Assembly (NCBI GenBank): GCA_964036315.1
Contig: OZ038480.1
Location: forward strand, 16,047,155-16,111,154
Length of the DNA: 64,000 nt
DNA from: Acanthosepion esculentum
Taxonomy: Eukaryota; Mollusca; Cephalopoda; Sepiida; Sepiidae
Reading direction: 5' to 3'
Below are positions 1-43,070 of this stretch, in pieces; position 1 is the first letter of the stretch, and each line of letters opens with the position of its first letter. The notes beneath the pieces were generated by a model that searched no databases, had not been told where the DNA came from, and saw nothing but the letters and a program-made list of their open reading frames with translations. A program made the position numbers and the translations under genes.

Positions 1-150
1 TGGTCTTGATCTGGTGACTCGGTTTCAGTCACTTTCCCACCGCTGTAAGTTTGCCTCTCTATGTCTTTTCTATAAATACTTTCATGAAAATGATTCGAAT
101 GAGCTCTTCGCTATGGTACCTAGACTATTAATTTAAGCGCAACACGACTC
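1..150 (+). pseudogene. LINE family A remnant, C-terminal end of the RT polyprotein
   Basis: Frame 2 reads a stretch containing SLSHR, then SLCLFYKYFHEN and NELFAMVP, followed by a stop near 127. The same segment ends the RT proteins at 6290-6450 (+) and 19875-20162 (-), where it reads SLCLFYKYFHGNCSDE. This is therefore the 3' end of another copy of the same endonuclease/reverse-transcriptase retrotransposon, cut by the window edge. Function is lost or unknowable here. The family assignment rests on comparison inside the window. Confidence 0.7.
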
Positions 151-879
151 TTAATCTTGGATATGGTTGGTGGCAAGTAACTTACTCGTGTAAGTCCAAA
201 AGAAAAAATAAGACAGAATTTGAACAAAGGAATATTAACAAATATATTAATAGGACATTTTACAAAGGGAAAAATGTAAAATGAAATAAAAGGTGAAGAG
301 TTCAAAGCAACATTTTGTGTCAGTAGTTGAGGTACTTACATAATAGCGGCAGCGAAAAAAAATATTTTCGCTATGAAAAGTCACTGACAAAGAGATTGAT
401 TCTTTTAAATCTCCCACCGCCTGTAATTATCACCAGAAAAAATCCAAAATCTCATCGCCTGTGATTATCATCAGAGGGCGGTAATCCATCAAATTCAAAG
501 TACACATTGATTATATATATATATATTTATATACAGAAGTAGGTGTGACATAGCCCAGAAAAATCCATTCTTCAACGAAGTACAAACCTTCTACTGCAAG
601 TGAGAAAGTAACCGACAATATGCTTCTTTGAGAATCTCGTAGCGACAAGTTTTCCAATTTCCAGTTTTGTAAAAAATAATTATAAGGAAGTGATGTAAAA
701 TAATTAAAAGAGGAATAACAAAAATTAAATTAATACAATAGACTAAGTTTGATTTTTGCTCTTTCTCTTGAGGGGAGAATATAAAAATTTATATGAAAAA
801 CTTAATTAAATAAGATAAAAACAAGAAGTAAATATTAGAATTGACTAGATTTATTTATTACACTTGCTTTTAAGAGAAG
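151..879. other. AT-rich non-coding DNA; right part is repeat A
   Basis: I see no gene. The last 100 bases or so (about 780-879) resemble 3270-3375 and form the left part of repeat A, which is interrupted at 879/880 by a solo LTR. Confidence 0.5.
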
Positions 880-1356
880 TGTAGGGGACCGTGCGGGGTG
901 AAGATGTGAAGAGATATCAGAAGGTTAAACTTTCCTGCTGGCGGGTCCAGCTACATGAGAATGTCGGACTTTAATTAAGTCCAAAGAAGACAAAGAAAAC
1001 AAACAAGACCGATATACATGGGTAAACAAATATATATTAATAACAAAACAAGTTAAACAAAGACATGGACTGTTACATAGAGTTTGTATGGAGAAATTAT
1101 GTGTGTGTGTTGTAAGTGTTCGTACGTACGTGTATTGTTCCTAGCGCGTTCCCAGAATCTGGGAAACGCTGTACTATGAGAGGTCACATATTGGTGTAAG
1201 TGGAAAAGGAGAGATTTTACCTCCCCTCCGCGCAAGGTAGCGGCCCAAGGCCTAAGTCGAAAAAGAGAGAGAGAGAAGGGTCAGCCAGTATTTATAGCCA
1301 GGGGAGAGAGACCCCTGTTGAAGGATTAAAGAACTGAGGAGGAGCTAACTGCGACA
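880..1356 (-). mobile_element. Solo LTR (inverted orientation) with GAAG target duplication
   Basis: Read on the - strand the element starts TGTCGCAGTTAG at 1356 and ends CCCCTACA at 880, so it has the TG...CA ends of LTRs. It is flanked by the same 4 bases, GAAG, at 876-879 and 1357-1360. A TATAAATA box lies at 1289-1296 on the - strand, a typical U3/R promoter position. A second LTR of the same family sits in the opposite orientation at 1749-2296. The uninterrupted sequence at 3372-3375 has a single GAAG at the matching point. There is no internal gag/pol, so this is a solo LTR left by LTR-LTR recombination. Gypsy-like affiliation is a guess from the 4-bp duplication. Confidence 0.85.
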
Positions 1357-1748
1357 GAAGTGTTTCAAATGATTAAAAGACAGTAAAAAAAGATAACTAA
1401 TAAATCTGATGTGAAACATATGTTCTTTAAACTTTCTAAAAACAGAATGGCTTGAAAAGAACCCGTTGAAAAGAAGTCGGTCAAAGGTGAACGGTTTTTG
1501 ATTTCTAAGATTTAATGTTCAAATTTCAGAAAGTGATACCTTTTGGATTTTTTGTCCAACGATGGAGGATATTTCCTTCCCTCGCAAATTAAAACATTTT
1601 GGACTCACATGGAGCCTATTTGAGTCCTATATAAAAACCGAGTTGGTTGGAAAATTCAGAAGGTTACAAGAAGTTAGGAAACAAGGAGTCAGAAAGGGAT
1701 AAGTTAGAAAAGGAATTCAGAAGGAATTTTAGCTGTCACCAGTGGATG
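1357..1748 (+). repeat. Repeat A segment between the two solo LTRs
   Basis: This matches about 3372-3779 in order and spacing (388 bases here against 404 there, measured from GAAG to GATG). Both copies have an ATATAA-containing stretch (1629 and 3626 areas). They end in similar TCACC(A/T)GTG sequence just before GATG. Confidence 0.7.
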
Positions 1749-2296
1749 TGTCGCAGTTAGATCCTCTTCATTTCCTTAACACTTCACCAGGGGTCTCTCT
1801 CCCGGGAGTATAAATACTGGCTGACCTTTCGCCTCTTTATCTCTCTTTTCTCTGCTTACGCGCACGTGTGAGCAACTATGTCGATTTCGGCCGCGGGCCG
1901 AAACCTCGCACGTGGAGCGAGGTACAAAAAACTTTCTCTATAAATTTCCAATATGTGAACTCTTATACACAACCAGCGTTTCCCATATTCTGGGAACACG
2001 CTAAAACAAAATTCACCCGTACGGACATTCAAAACAACACACACACACACAACTTTCCATACAGACACTGTAACATTTTATTCATGTCTTCAATGTATTG
2101 TAACTCGTGTTTTAATCTATTTGTAATTCACGTATTAATATATATTTGTTTTGTACATATACATCGGTCTTGTTTGTTTCTTTGGACTCCATTAAAGTCC
2201 AACATTCTTATGTAGCTGGACCGGCCAGCGGTAGCCTTAACCTAGAGATAACTCATCTTCTCTTCTTCCATTCACACCTCCGCATGGTCCACTACA
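1749..2296 (+). mobile_element. Solo LTR (+ orientation) with GATG target duplication
   Basis: It starts TGTCGCAGTTAG at 1749 and ends CCACTACA at 2296. The flanks are GATG at 1745-1748 and GATG at 2297-2300. A TATAAATA box is at 1809-1816, followed by CTGGCTGACC, the same sequence as in the LTR at 880-1356. An (AC)n run lies near 2035-2050. The short open frames inside it have no recognisable product. It is a second solo LTR of the same family, inserted independently because its target duplication differs. Confidence 0.85.
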
Positions 2297-3354
2297 GATG
2301 AATTTGGCTGTTTCTCACGAACGAAGTAAGAAGCGAAAGAAAGAAACAAACAAAAGCAGAAAGTAAAAGAAACCACAAAAGGAAAAAAAATTATGAAATT
2401 AATAATCGAACAAGAATAAAACTGTTAAAGTCCTAGCGACTTTAGTGAATCGGCCAACTTTCTCAGTTTCGACGTTCAAATTAGTAAGTGTATCATTTTT
2501 TGAAAGAATTTGTATTGTTAGAAACTTTTTGAAAGAAATTGTATTGTATCTTCCCAAAAGATTTTTCGGTTGTTGAAAGTTTTGTTGATTAATTTATATC
2601 TGCTTTTATGAGCCATATGTATTTTGGGATCTGATTATCTTGCCTTAATAATAATATAAAAAAAATTGAAGCTGCTTCGTCTCGATCTGCACGCCATGTT
2701 TGAATCTTCCTTCCTCTTTCCCGCGTTGGCTTTCAACGAGTAGCACGTACAAAATAAATGCACTCGGAAAACTCCACCGACTGATCTGTGGGATCCGGGA
2801 TTGTAGCGTGACGAAAAATCTTCTCAATCCTCAGGAAAACCAGACTCCGAGATATTGCCGCCCGCCACCACAACAAAAAATCACAAGATCTCAAAGAACT
2901 GTTAATAGGACGTTACTTTTCTGTGACAAGATAACTCCGAAAATTAGCATTTTTCTTTTTTCTTTTTTTTTTCCAATACCATTATTGTAAACCTTCTTCC
3001 TTTCTCCTTTCTTCTCATTCTTCTCTTATATTCATGAATGGTTTGAATCTCAAATGTTTTGGTTTCGTTGTTTTTTCTCACGCCGCATCACGTCACTGAA
3101 TTATTCCTATTTCTGCAGCGTTAATTACTTATCTTTTCGAACAAACGGGAGAAATACCAACAATATAGTTTGGTTAACGCTAATTTTATATTTCGTGTAT
3201 GATGCGACCACCTTAAAATTACCGTCAAAATTAAGTCTTCAAAAGTCGTATGATACACGAGTACATACGGTAATAAAAATAATTAAAAATAAAGAATTAG
3301 TAAAAAAAAATATATATAGGTAAATAAATATTCTAATAATCACGGTATGTCTTT
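2297..3354. other. Non-coding; contains repeat B (about 2470-2650)
   Basis: No gene is seen. About 2470-2650 resembles about 7615-7885; both include a TTTTCG(G/A)TT(G/A)TTGAAAGTT stretch and end CTTGCCTTAATAATAA or similar. The remainder is AT-rich without recognised features. Confidence 0.45.
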
Positions 3355-3790
3355 TGCATCTTCTTTTGGGAGAAGTGTATTTAAAAGAAAGTTAGGCGGT
3401 TAATTAAAAAATAGTTTGATGTAATACATGTCTATTAAAGTTTCTAAATTTAGAACTGACTCTAAAAGAAGGACCAGGAATAATTTCGTCATGGCGGACA
3501 GTTAGTAATTTCTTTTTAAAATTTGAAAAATATATACACTTTATATTTATTGTCCAATCAAAAGGATGGCTCCCCACCGCCACTTAAATTTAAAAAGTTA
3601 AGAACCAAATGAGCTTCTTTCGAGGATATATAAGAAAAAGAATCAATGGATAATTTTTGAAGGTGTAACAATTTTCGACCGGAAGAAAACGAAAAGGCGG
3701 AAAAATTTCGACCTGAGAGCATAAAAATAAGGTTCCTGAAGGAAAGCCTATTTTTGGCGGTCACCTGTGAGTGTAGATGAGCAGGGCTGT
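3355..3790 (+). repeat. Repeat A, uninterrupted copy (empty site for both LTRs)
   Basis: This segment carries GAAG at 3372-3375 and GATG at 3776-3779 once each. These are exactly where the copy at 780-2330 is interrupted by the two LTRs. Flanking similarity continues past GATG (GGCTGTTTCTCAC at both places). It leads into the LINE that follows, so repeat A may be the 5' region of a transposon. I cannot name the family. Confidence 0.7.
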
Positions 3791-3939
3791 TTCTCACAGA
3801 AGAAGCAAACGGCTATCTCTTCTCAATGCTGTAAGCTATCTCTTCTTCCTTTATCGCTCTCCATCCTCCCAAGACTGTCGTGTACTCGAATGCATTTCTG
3901 ACAGCATTGACAAGGCTCTCTCTCTCTCTCCATCCGTTT

Positions 3940-6530
3940 GCTCGCATATTCGTGTTTGGCCCATCATACCAAGTGGCTTAATAACGCTACTACTGACCTT
4001 GCAGGCATACAAACCCTTAATTTTTCAATTTCTCAATCCCTCGCGTAAATAGTTGACTTCCCCACACGTTTTCCCTACAATCTGGGTGGTAGGGCTTCTC
4101 TTCTTGATCTATGTTTTACCTCCATCACCGAGTCCTGTAGCGCCACGTAGCTCTGCCCTCTTGGCAATTCCGATTCCGCTGTAGTGTCTGTCAATATATC
4201 CTTCAACTCCACCCCCTGCAAAGAACCTCCTAACACTAGAACATCGTTCTGCTATCAACGAGCAGACTGGGACACGTTCCGAGATTTCATTCGCGAAGTT
4301 CTCTGGGATGTTGTCTTCTCGATCCCTGTTAAAGAATGTGCTTCCGAGGTCTCCTCCTGGGTTAAAGCTGGAATAGAGGCTTTCATCCCCTCAAGAAAAT
4401 ATATGGTCAAATCGCGCTCCTCCCCCTGGTTCTCCGCTGCTTGCCCAGCTGCCATTGGCCATAGGAATTACTTTTCCCACCTTTATCGTAGCGATATGTC
4501 TGATTGCAATAGACGTCTCTTTGTCTCTGCCCGTAACGAGTGTAAGCGTGTCCTCAATGAAGCAAAGTCTCTACATGCTGTTCAAATGAAAGAACGTATT
4601 GCATCTCGCAAATTCGGCTCCAAGGATTATTGGCGTCTTTGCAAGAGCGTACTTAACAATAGCAAACCCTCCATATCTCCTTTGTACAACTAGTTTGAGG
4701 TTCTGACCTCTTCTGCCGACAAGGCTGAATGCTTTGCTCGGAAATTCTCATTCAATTCGACGTTCGACTCTTCCGGTGTACCCTTACCCATTCCCTCACT
4801 TCGAACTGAGGCTCACTTGAGCGACTTGCACATAACCCCGTCATCGATTCTGGGCATCATCTCTAGATTAAACCTCACAAGGCTAGTGGTGGAGATGGGA
4901 TACCAGCCATTGTCCTGAAAAATGTGCGCCTGAACTGGCCTCTGCCCTCTCCGAATTATATAACTACTGCCTAAATGAATCTTGTTTTCCACCCTATTGG
5001 AAGTCCTCATCCGTTGTTCCTGTCTTTTTGGTTTGGAAACCCTTCTGACCATTCTAATTACCGTCCTATCAGTTTCCTACCACTCTTCGGCAAAGTCTTT
5101 GAAGCTTTAATCAACGCCGAAGTGGTTATGCACCTTACATCCCATAATTTGCTCTCTGACAAGCAATGTGGTTTCCGCTTTGCCCGTTCTACAGCTGATG
5201 TGCTTACGGCCATAACTGAAATTGTTTATCAAGCACTTCATAAAAACGGAGAATCTCGTGCCGTGGCTCTTGATATCTCCAAAGCGTTTGATAAGGTTTG
5301 AAATGCCGGCTTTCTTCGAAAGCTTCAGGGTTATGGAATTACAGGTCGATTGTTCGACTTAATACAATCATTCCTGTCGAACCGTACATTGAAGGTCGTT
5401 CTCAATGGATTCTCCTCCAGCTCCTATCCCACGAACGCAAGTGTTCCCCAAGACTCTATCCTAGGCCCTACTCTGTTCCTTATCTTCATTAACGATCTTC
5501 CTGATGTCATAGGTTCCTAAGTAGGCATCTATTCGAACGACACTACTATTTACTCCTGACTCAAAAACAAATCTAGTGTTGCCGACAAAACTAACCTGGC
5601 CGTTTCTCTTGAAAAGGACCTCCAATCGGTTGTGGACTGGGGCTGGTTAACTTTAATGCCTCAAAAGCATTGTCCGCTGACCTGAGATGGAACGAATATA
5701 TTGAGTCAATAGCTTCGTCTACTGCTAGAAAAGTTGGCTCCCTATGCCGCGCCAGGAATTTTTTCTCACTGAAGTCGATGCTTCAAATCTACAAATCAAC
5801 CATTCGCCCTTGCATGGAGTATTTGGTCTGGAGACCTTCTAATTGTCTCAAGGTCCTTGATGTTGGGTTATTTTGTGTACATGATGTACTAGTGAGCAAA
5901 CCAAAATGAGCTGACTCATTTTATAGTCCACCCATAGAAGGTTAACCAATCAGAAAAATTGAAATATTCGATCCGATGTGTATAAAGGCGGCCATTTTGT
6001 TTTCTTTTCTTGTCGGAATATCCACTGCTAACCTGTCAGATGAAAAAACCTGCAGAACTACGTTTTCCTACTCTCTCCGAATATCCACTGCCAACCTCTG
6101 ATATGGAAGGCCTTAAGAATTCTTGAATAGCTGCTGCTAGACATTGTTGCTGTTACATTGAACAAATTACTTCCTACGTTGGATTGCTACATTCAAACTA
6201 CATTAAACATTTATTACAGTGGTTATGAGCCCAGCACGCTTCCACTGCGCCCAAAGACAGATATGCAATGTAATTAGCCCTGATCTGGCATCTCGTCTGC
6301 AGCCGCTCTCTCACAGACGTGCCGTTGCCTCCCTCTGTCTTTTTTACAAATACTTTCACGGTAACTGCTCCGATGAGCGGCTTTCGCTGGTTCCCAGACT
6401 TCACGAATTTAAGTGTTCAACTAGGCTGGCATCTCACTCTCACCCTTTCACTATCGAACCTGTTAAATTTAGCCGTCTCTTCTACTCCAATAACTTCATG
6501 TCTCGCACTTCTCGCCTGTGATCGTCATGT
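3940..6530 (+). mobile_element. LINE family A copy: endonuclease and reverse transcriptase, decayed
   Basis: Coding order is that of an EN-RT non-LTR retrotransposon. About 3960-4200 shows an endonuclease C-terminus (HTKWLN, DFPTRFPYN, SLLDLCFTS, LGNSDSAVVSV). 4184-4690 is the linker (RSSPWFS, RKFGSKDYWRLCKSV). About 4880-5640 is the RT (SNYRPISFLPLFGKVFE, SDKQCGFR, ALDISKAFDKV, ILGPTLFLIFINDLPD). The usual YADD box is damaged to a YSND-like form. After about 5660 there is a deletion, then LSADLRWNEYIESIAS. The C-terminus resumes at 6230-6520 (SLCLFYKYFHGNCSDE) beyond an LTR-like insert at 5861-6218. Several in-frame stops and frameshifts make it dead. Clade is probably jockey/CR1-like; that is inference. 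Confidence 0.85.
5861..6218 (+). mobile_element. Solo-LTR-like insert splitting the LINE
   Basis: The insert begins TGTTGGGTTATT, ends TTATTACA, and interrupts the LINE protein between CLKVLD and QRQICNVI. It holds a CCAAT box (5946-5950) and TATAAA (5981-5986), spaced as in an RNA polymerase II promoter, followed by GGCGGCCATTTTG. A short duplicated motif, GAATATCCACTGC, occurs twice downstream. I do not find a clean target duplication (CTTGA against GTGGT), so boundaries and class remain uncertain. A BEL-like LTR would look like this. Confidence 0.55.
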
Positions 6531-7614
6531 TTTGTTTTTTTAAATGATTTGCCTTTTTTCTCCTCGTGGTCTACAGTCCTCGCTTTCAGGATCGTTAGTG
6601 AATAGTAAAATAGCGCACAATTCGAAATAGCAGGGTTGAAATCGAAAGAGTTAAAACTGCAGTTAAAACCGTTAATTTGGTTAGTATATAGAATATAAAC
6701 TCCTATATTTTAAGGCCAATAACTGAATCACAAACAAGTAAGAGACGTCTACAAATAAATCTTACTAAACTCAGTAGATACGAAATTTTTTTACATTTTT
6801 ATACAAACACGGCTCCAAAATAAATAAGTGGTTTCTGGAAACTGATTGGATAAGACAAGTCACGCGACGTGCTTTCTACGACGTCCGGGCGGTTGAACTT
6901 CAAATAACCTGGAAATTGGTCAGAAGCTGGATTACTGAATACATTCCCGCGAAAAAACCTAGATAGTGATTCAGAGCCAACCCAAAGCGATAAAAACGGC
7001 TCGTCAGCGACCAGGTCTTCCACGACACTGTTAGTGAAGGACAGTCGGTGAAAGAGTGCCAGTGAAAGAGACAGTCAGTGACCACATCTTCAACGACACA
7101 GTCGGCGAAAGACAGTCAGCGAACCAAACCAGACCTCGATCAACAACATAGACACACATACCATGACAACGCTTATGTCAGCGATGATTCATCTACATAC
7201 AACACCACGACGAATGTAAGTCTTGTCTCTCCCCTCTCTGTCCAATGTGTTTTAAAATTACTGCTATTGCACGCAATCAAACCGCAGTCACATACATGTT
7301 TCATACGACTTGATTTCCTCACCTGGAGCAAAAACACTTCGAAACTTTAGAGACTCACTTGCGGCAAATCATTTCGAACAATCGAACTTTTAGTCTCTTC
7401 ATGGCCACTACAAGGAACATTGATTTTTAATATGTAAATACATGTATCTGCCTGTATAAATGTTATTGCCATATTTAGTTTGGTATTCTTCCTTCTTTGC
7501 GAAGATCATTTCTTTGCATTGTATAAAAAATCGTGTTGTATTGATGGACATGACACTCGATTTTTATTTTTCCTCTTAAATTCCGGCTAAACTGACCCAC
7601 CCCTTCTTAGTTTC
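6531..7614. other. Non-coding, with promoter-like motifs and GACAGTC repeats
   Basis: No gene is seen. On the - strand a CCAAT box (6845-6849) precedes TATAAAA (6797-6803) by about 42 bases, as in an LTR promoter. 7020-7120 contains several imperfect copies of a GACAGTCxGxGA motif. This could be another solo LTR on the - strand, but I cannot define its ends. Confidence 0.35.
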
Positions 7615-7885
7615 ATCTTTCAATTAAGTAAGCGCATTTTTTAAAGAATGTTTATTTTTAACCTATTTTAAATTGTATTTTTTTTAAAACTTTTTTTCAA
7701 AGGGAATTATGTAGTATATTCTCTAAATATATTTTAATTGTTAAAAATTTATTCATTTTTTAAAGGAATTTGTTTTGTTTTCTCGAGATGTTTTCGATTA
7801 TTGAAAGTTTGTTGAATAATGTATATTTTTTATTAGCCAAAAATTCTATATTTTGTATTGGTTATCTCGCCTTGAATAATAAGGC
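7615..7885 (+). repeat. Repeat B, second copy
   Basis: Resembles 2470-2650 in sequence and order. The best conserved part is about 7785-7880. Repeat A precedes repeat B in both places, so the pair may be parts of one larger transposon or an old segmental duplication. Confidence 0.5.
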
Positions 7886-8900
7886 GCACAAAACGAAATT
7901 TTTGTGCAAGCTTTTTTGTAAAATTTCGTATGGGAGTTTCGAGTTTTGTTTGTTTTCGTATGCGCCTCATTCAATATTCAGGATAAGAGAGGTGATGTTC
8001 TTTCTTCTCTCACTCTCTTCCCGAAAAAATCCTTTTACTGTTTCGTGTTATACACTCAGAAATACGCTAATTACAACAAAATGAACGAATTAACGCTACC
8101 TTATTTAATCACTATAATGCTAAATCTCTGCCTTTTTGGCTTTGAGGTACATAATTAAGTCCACTTCCAGGGCCTACTCTCCCTAAGTAGTACTTCTCCT
8201 TCGGTAATGGCCTAAGAAGGTTAATCCCTGGCGTCCCCAAAAGCCAAAAATGTAAGTGCCGAGGAAACTGGACTATTTGGGGCATCTTGTTCTATGTACG
8301 CATGGGTATCCAAATTAAACTTGACCTTGTACGGAATTCCGATCGAGTGGGCGGATAAATATTAAATGAGTGCTGACGTTTTAATGATGTCATCGTGATG
8401 TTATATGACGTCATTATTCAGTATAATTTATTATATATGTATATGAAATAAATAATCGCATTGTAAAATTGAACTGCTACAAGCTTCTAGCCTGGAGTAA
8501 AAATGCCACAGTAATAATAAAAAAAATAATTCTGCCAGAATAAATTGCATTTGCAATTTGAGGCAAAAAATAATGTGTCACCTTACCACACACACTATTG
8601 TAAAATAATGAATGGCGAATATCTTGACGTTTTTTTTTTAATTCACTCGTTCTCTCGAACATTTTAAACAGGGTGCATGTATTCGCACAACATAGAAAAA
8701 AGTCAGTTGCGATATAAATTTGAAAAAAATCTTTATTAATATTAGAAATGTCTTATTATAATTAAATTAAACTTACTTAATATAAATATTTTTTTAAAAA
8801 TCTAAAGTATATCAACTTTCTCAGATACAGTAAATTACTAAAAACTTAGTTCAGCCAGTTTTATTGATAATTCTACGATAACGCGAAGGCTCATCAATCG
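7886..8900. other. Region upstream of VPS45; no gene seen
   Basis: Open frames here are short and have no recognisable domains. A second perfect CRE palindrome, TGACGTCA, lies at 8406-8413, about 540 bases upstream of the VPS45 promoter motif. Whether it is used is unknown. Confidence 0.4.
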
Positions 8901-8943
8901 CGTTATAGTGAAAATGTCAGCAGCAGCAGCTGCATGTCTGGAT

Positions 8944-8958
8944 CCGGAAGTGACGTCA
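8944..8958 (+). promoter_or_regulatory. Composite ETS/CRE promoter motif of VPS45
   Basis: CCGGAAGTGACGTCA joins an ETS/GABP site (CCGGAAGT) to a full CRE palindrome (TGACGTCA, 8951-8958) with shared bases. It lies 99 bases before the VPS45 start codon. Two ATGGCG motifs follow at 8969 and 8982, resembling YY1 sites that mark start regions of housekeeping promoters. No TATA box is evident. The overlapping ETS-CRE arrangement is known from vertebrate housekeeping promoters; its role here is inferred. Confidence 0.7.
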
Positions 8959-8968
8959 TCTTGCAGTA

Positions 8969-9020
8969 ATGGCGGATTGAGATGGCGTATTTCTAATTTT
9001 GACCGCAAATGAAAGAGTGA
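8969..9020 (+). promoter_or_regulatory. Three minimal upstream ORFs before VPS45
   Basis: ATG-initiated frames of 3, 4 and 3 codons occur at 8969-8980, 8982-8996 and 9009-9020, all closed before the main start at 9057. If transcription starts near the ETS/CRE motif they would lie in the 5' leader and could lower or regulate translation. The transcription start is not known, so some may be outside the mRNA. Confidence 0.4.
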
Positions 9021-9044
9021 GAAAATATTGTTTGGGAGAGATAG

Positions 9045-42946
<33,902 letters not shown>

Positions 42947-43064
42947 ACTTCGAATGACAGTGAGAGTCACATGACAATTCTATTATTTCTGTGTTGTGCA
43001 AGTTGAAGGGGTGGGGGAAAAAATGTATACATTTGTGTTTATCATGACTTAAAATTTTATTGCA

Positions 43065-43070
43065 AATAAA
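43065..43070 (+). terminator. Candidate polyadenylation signal of VPS45
   Basis: AATAAA lies 119 bases after the VPS45 stop and is followed by T-rich sequence from 43089. It is the first canonical hexamer downstream of the stop. Confidence 0.6.

Noticed and set aside
1868..2215. 115-codon ORF on the + strand
   Set aside because: It lies wholly inside a solo LTR and has no domain; frames at 1053-1235 and 1856-2068 are also LTR shadows.
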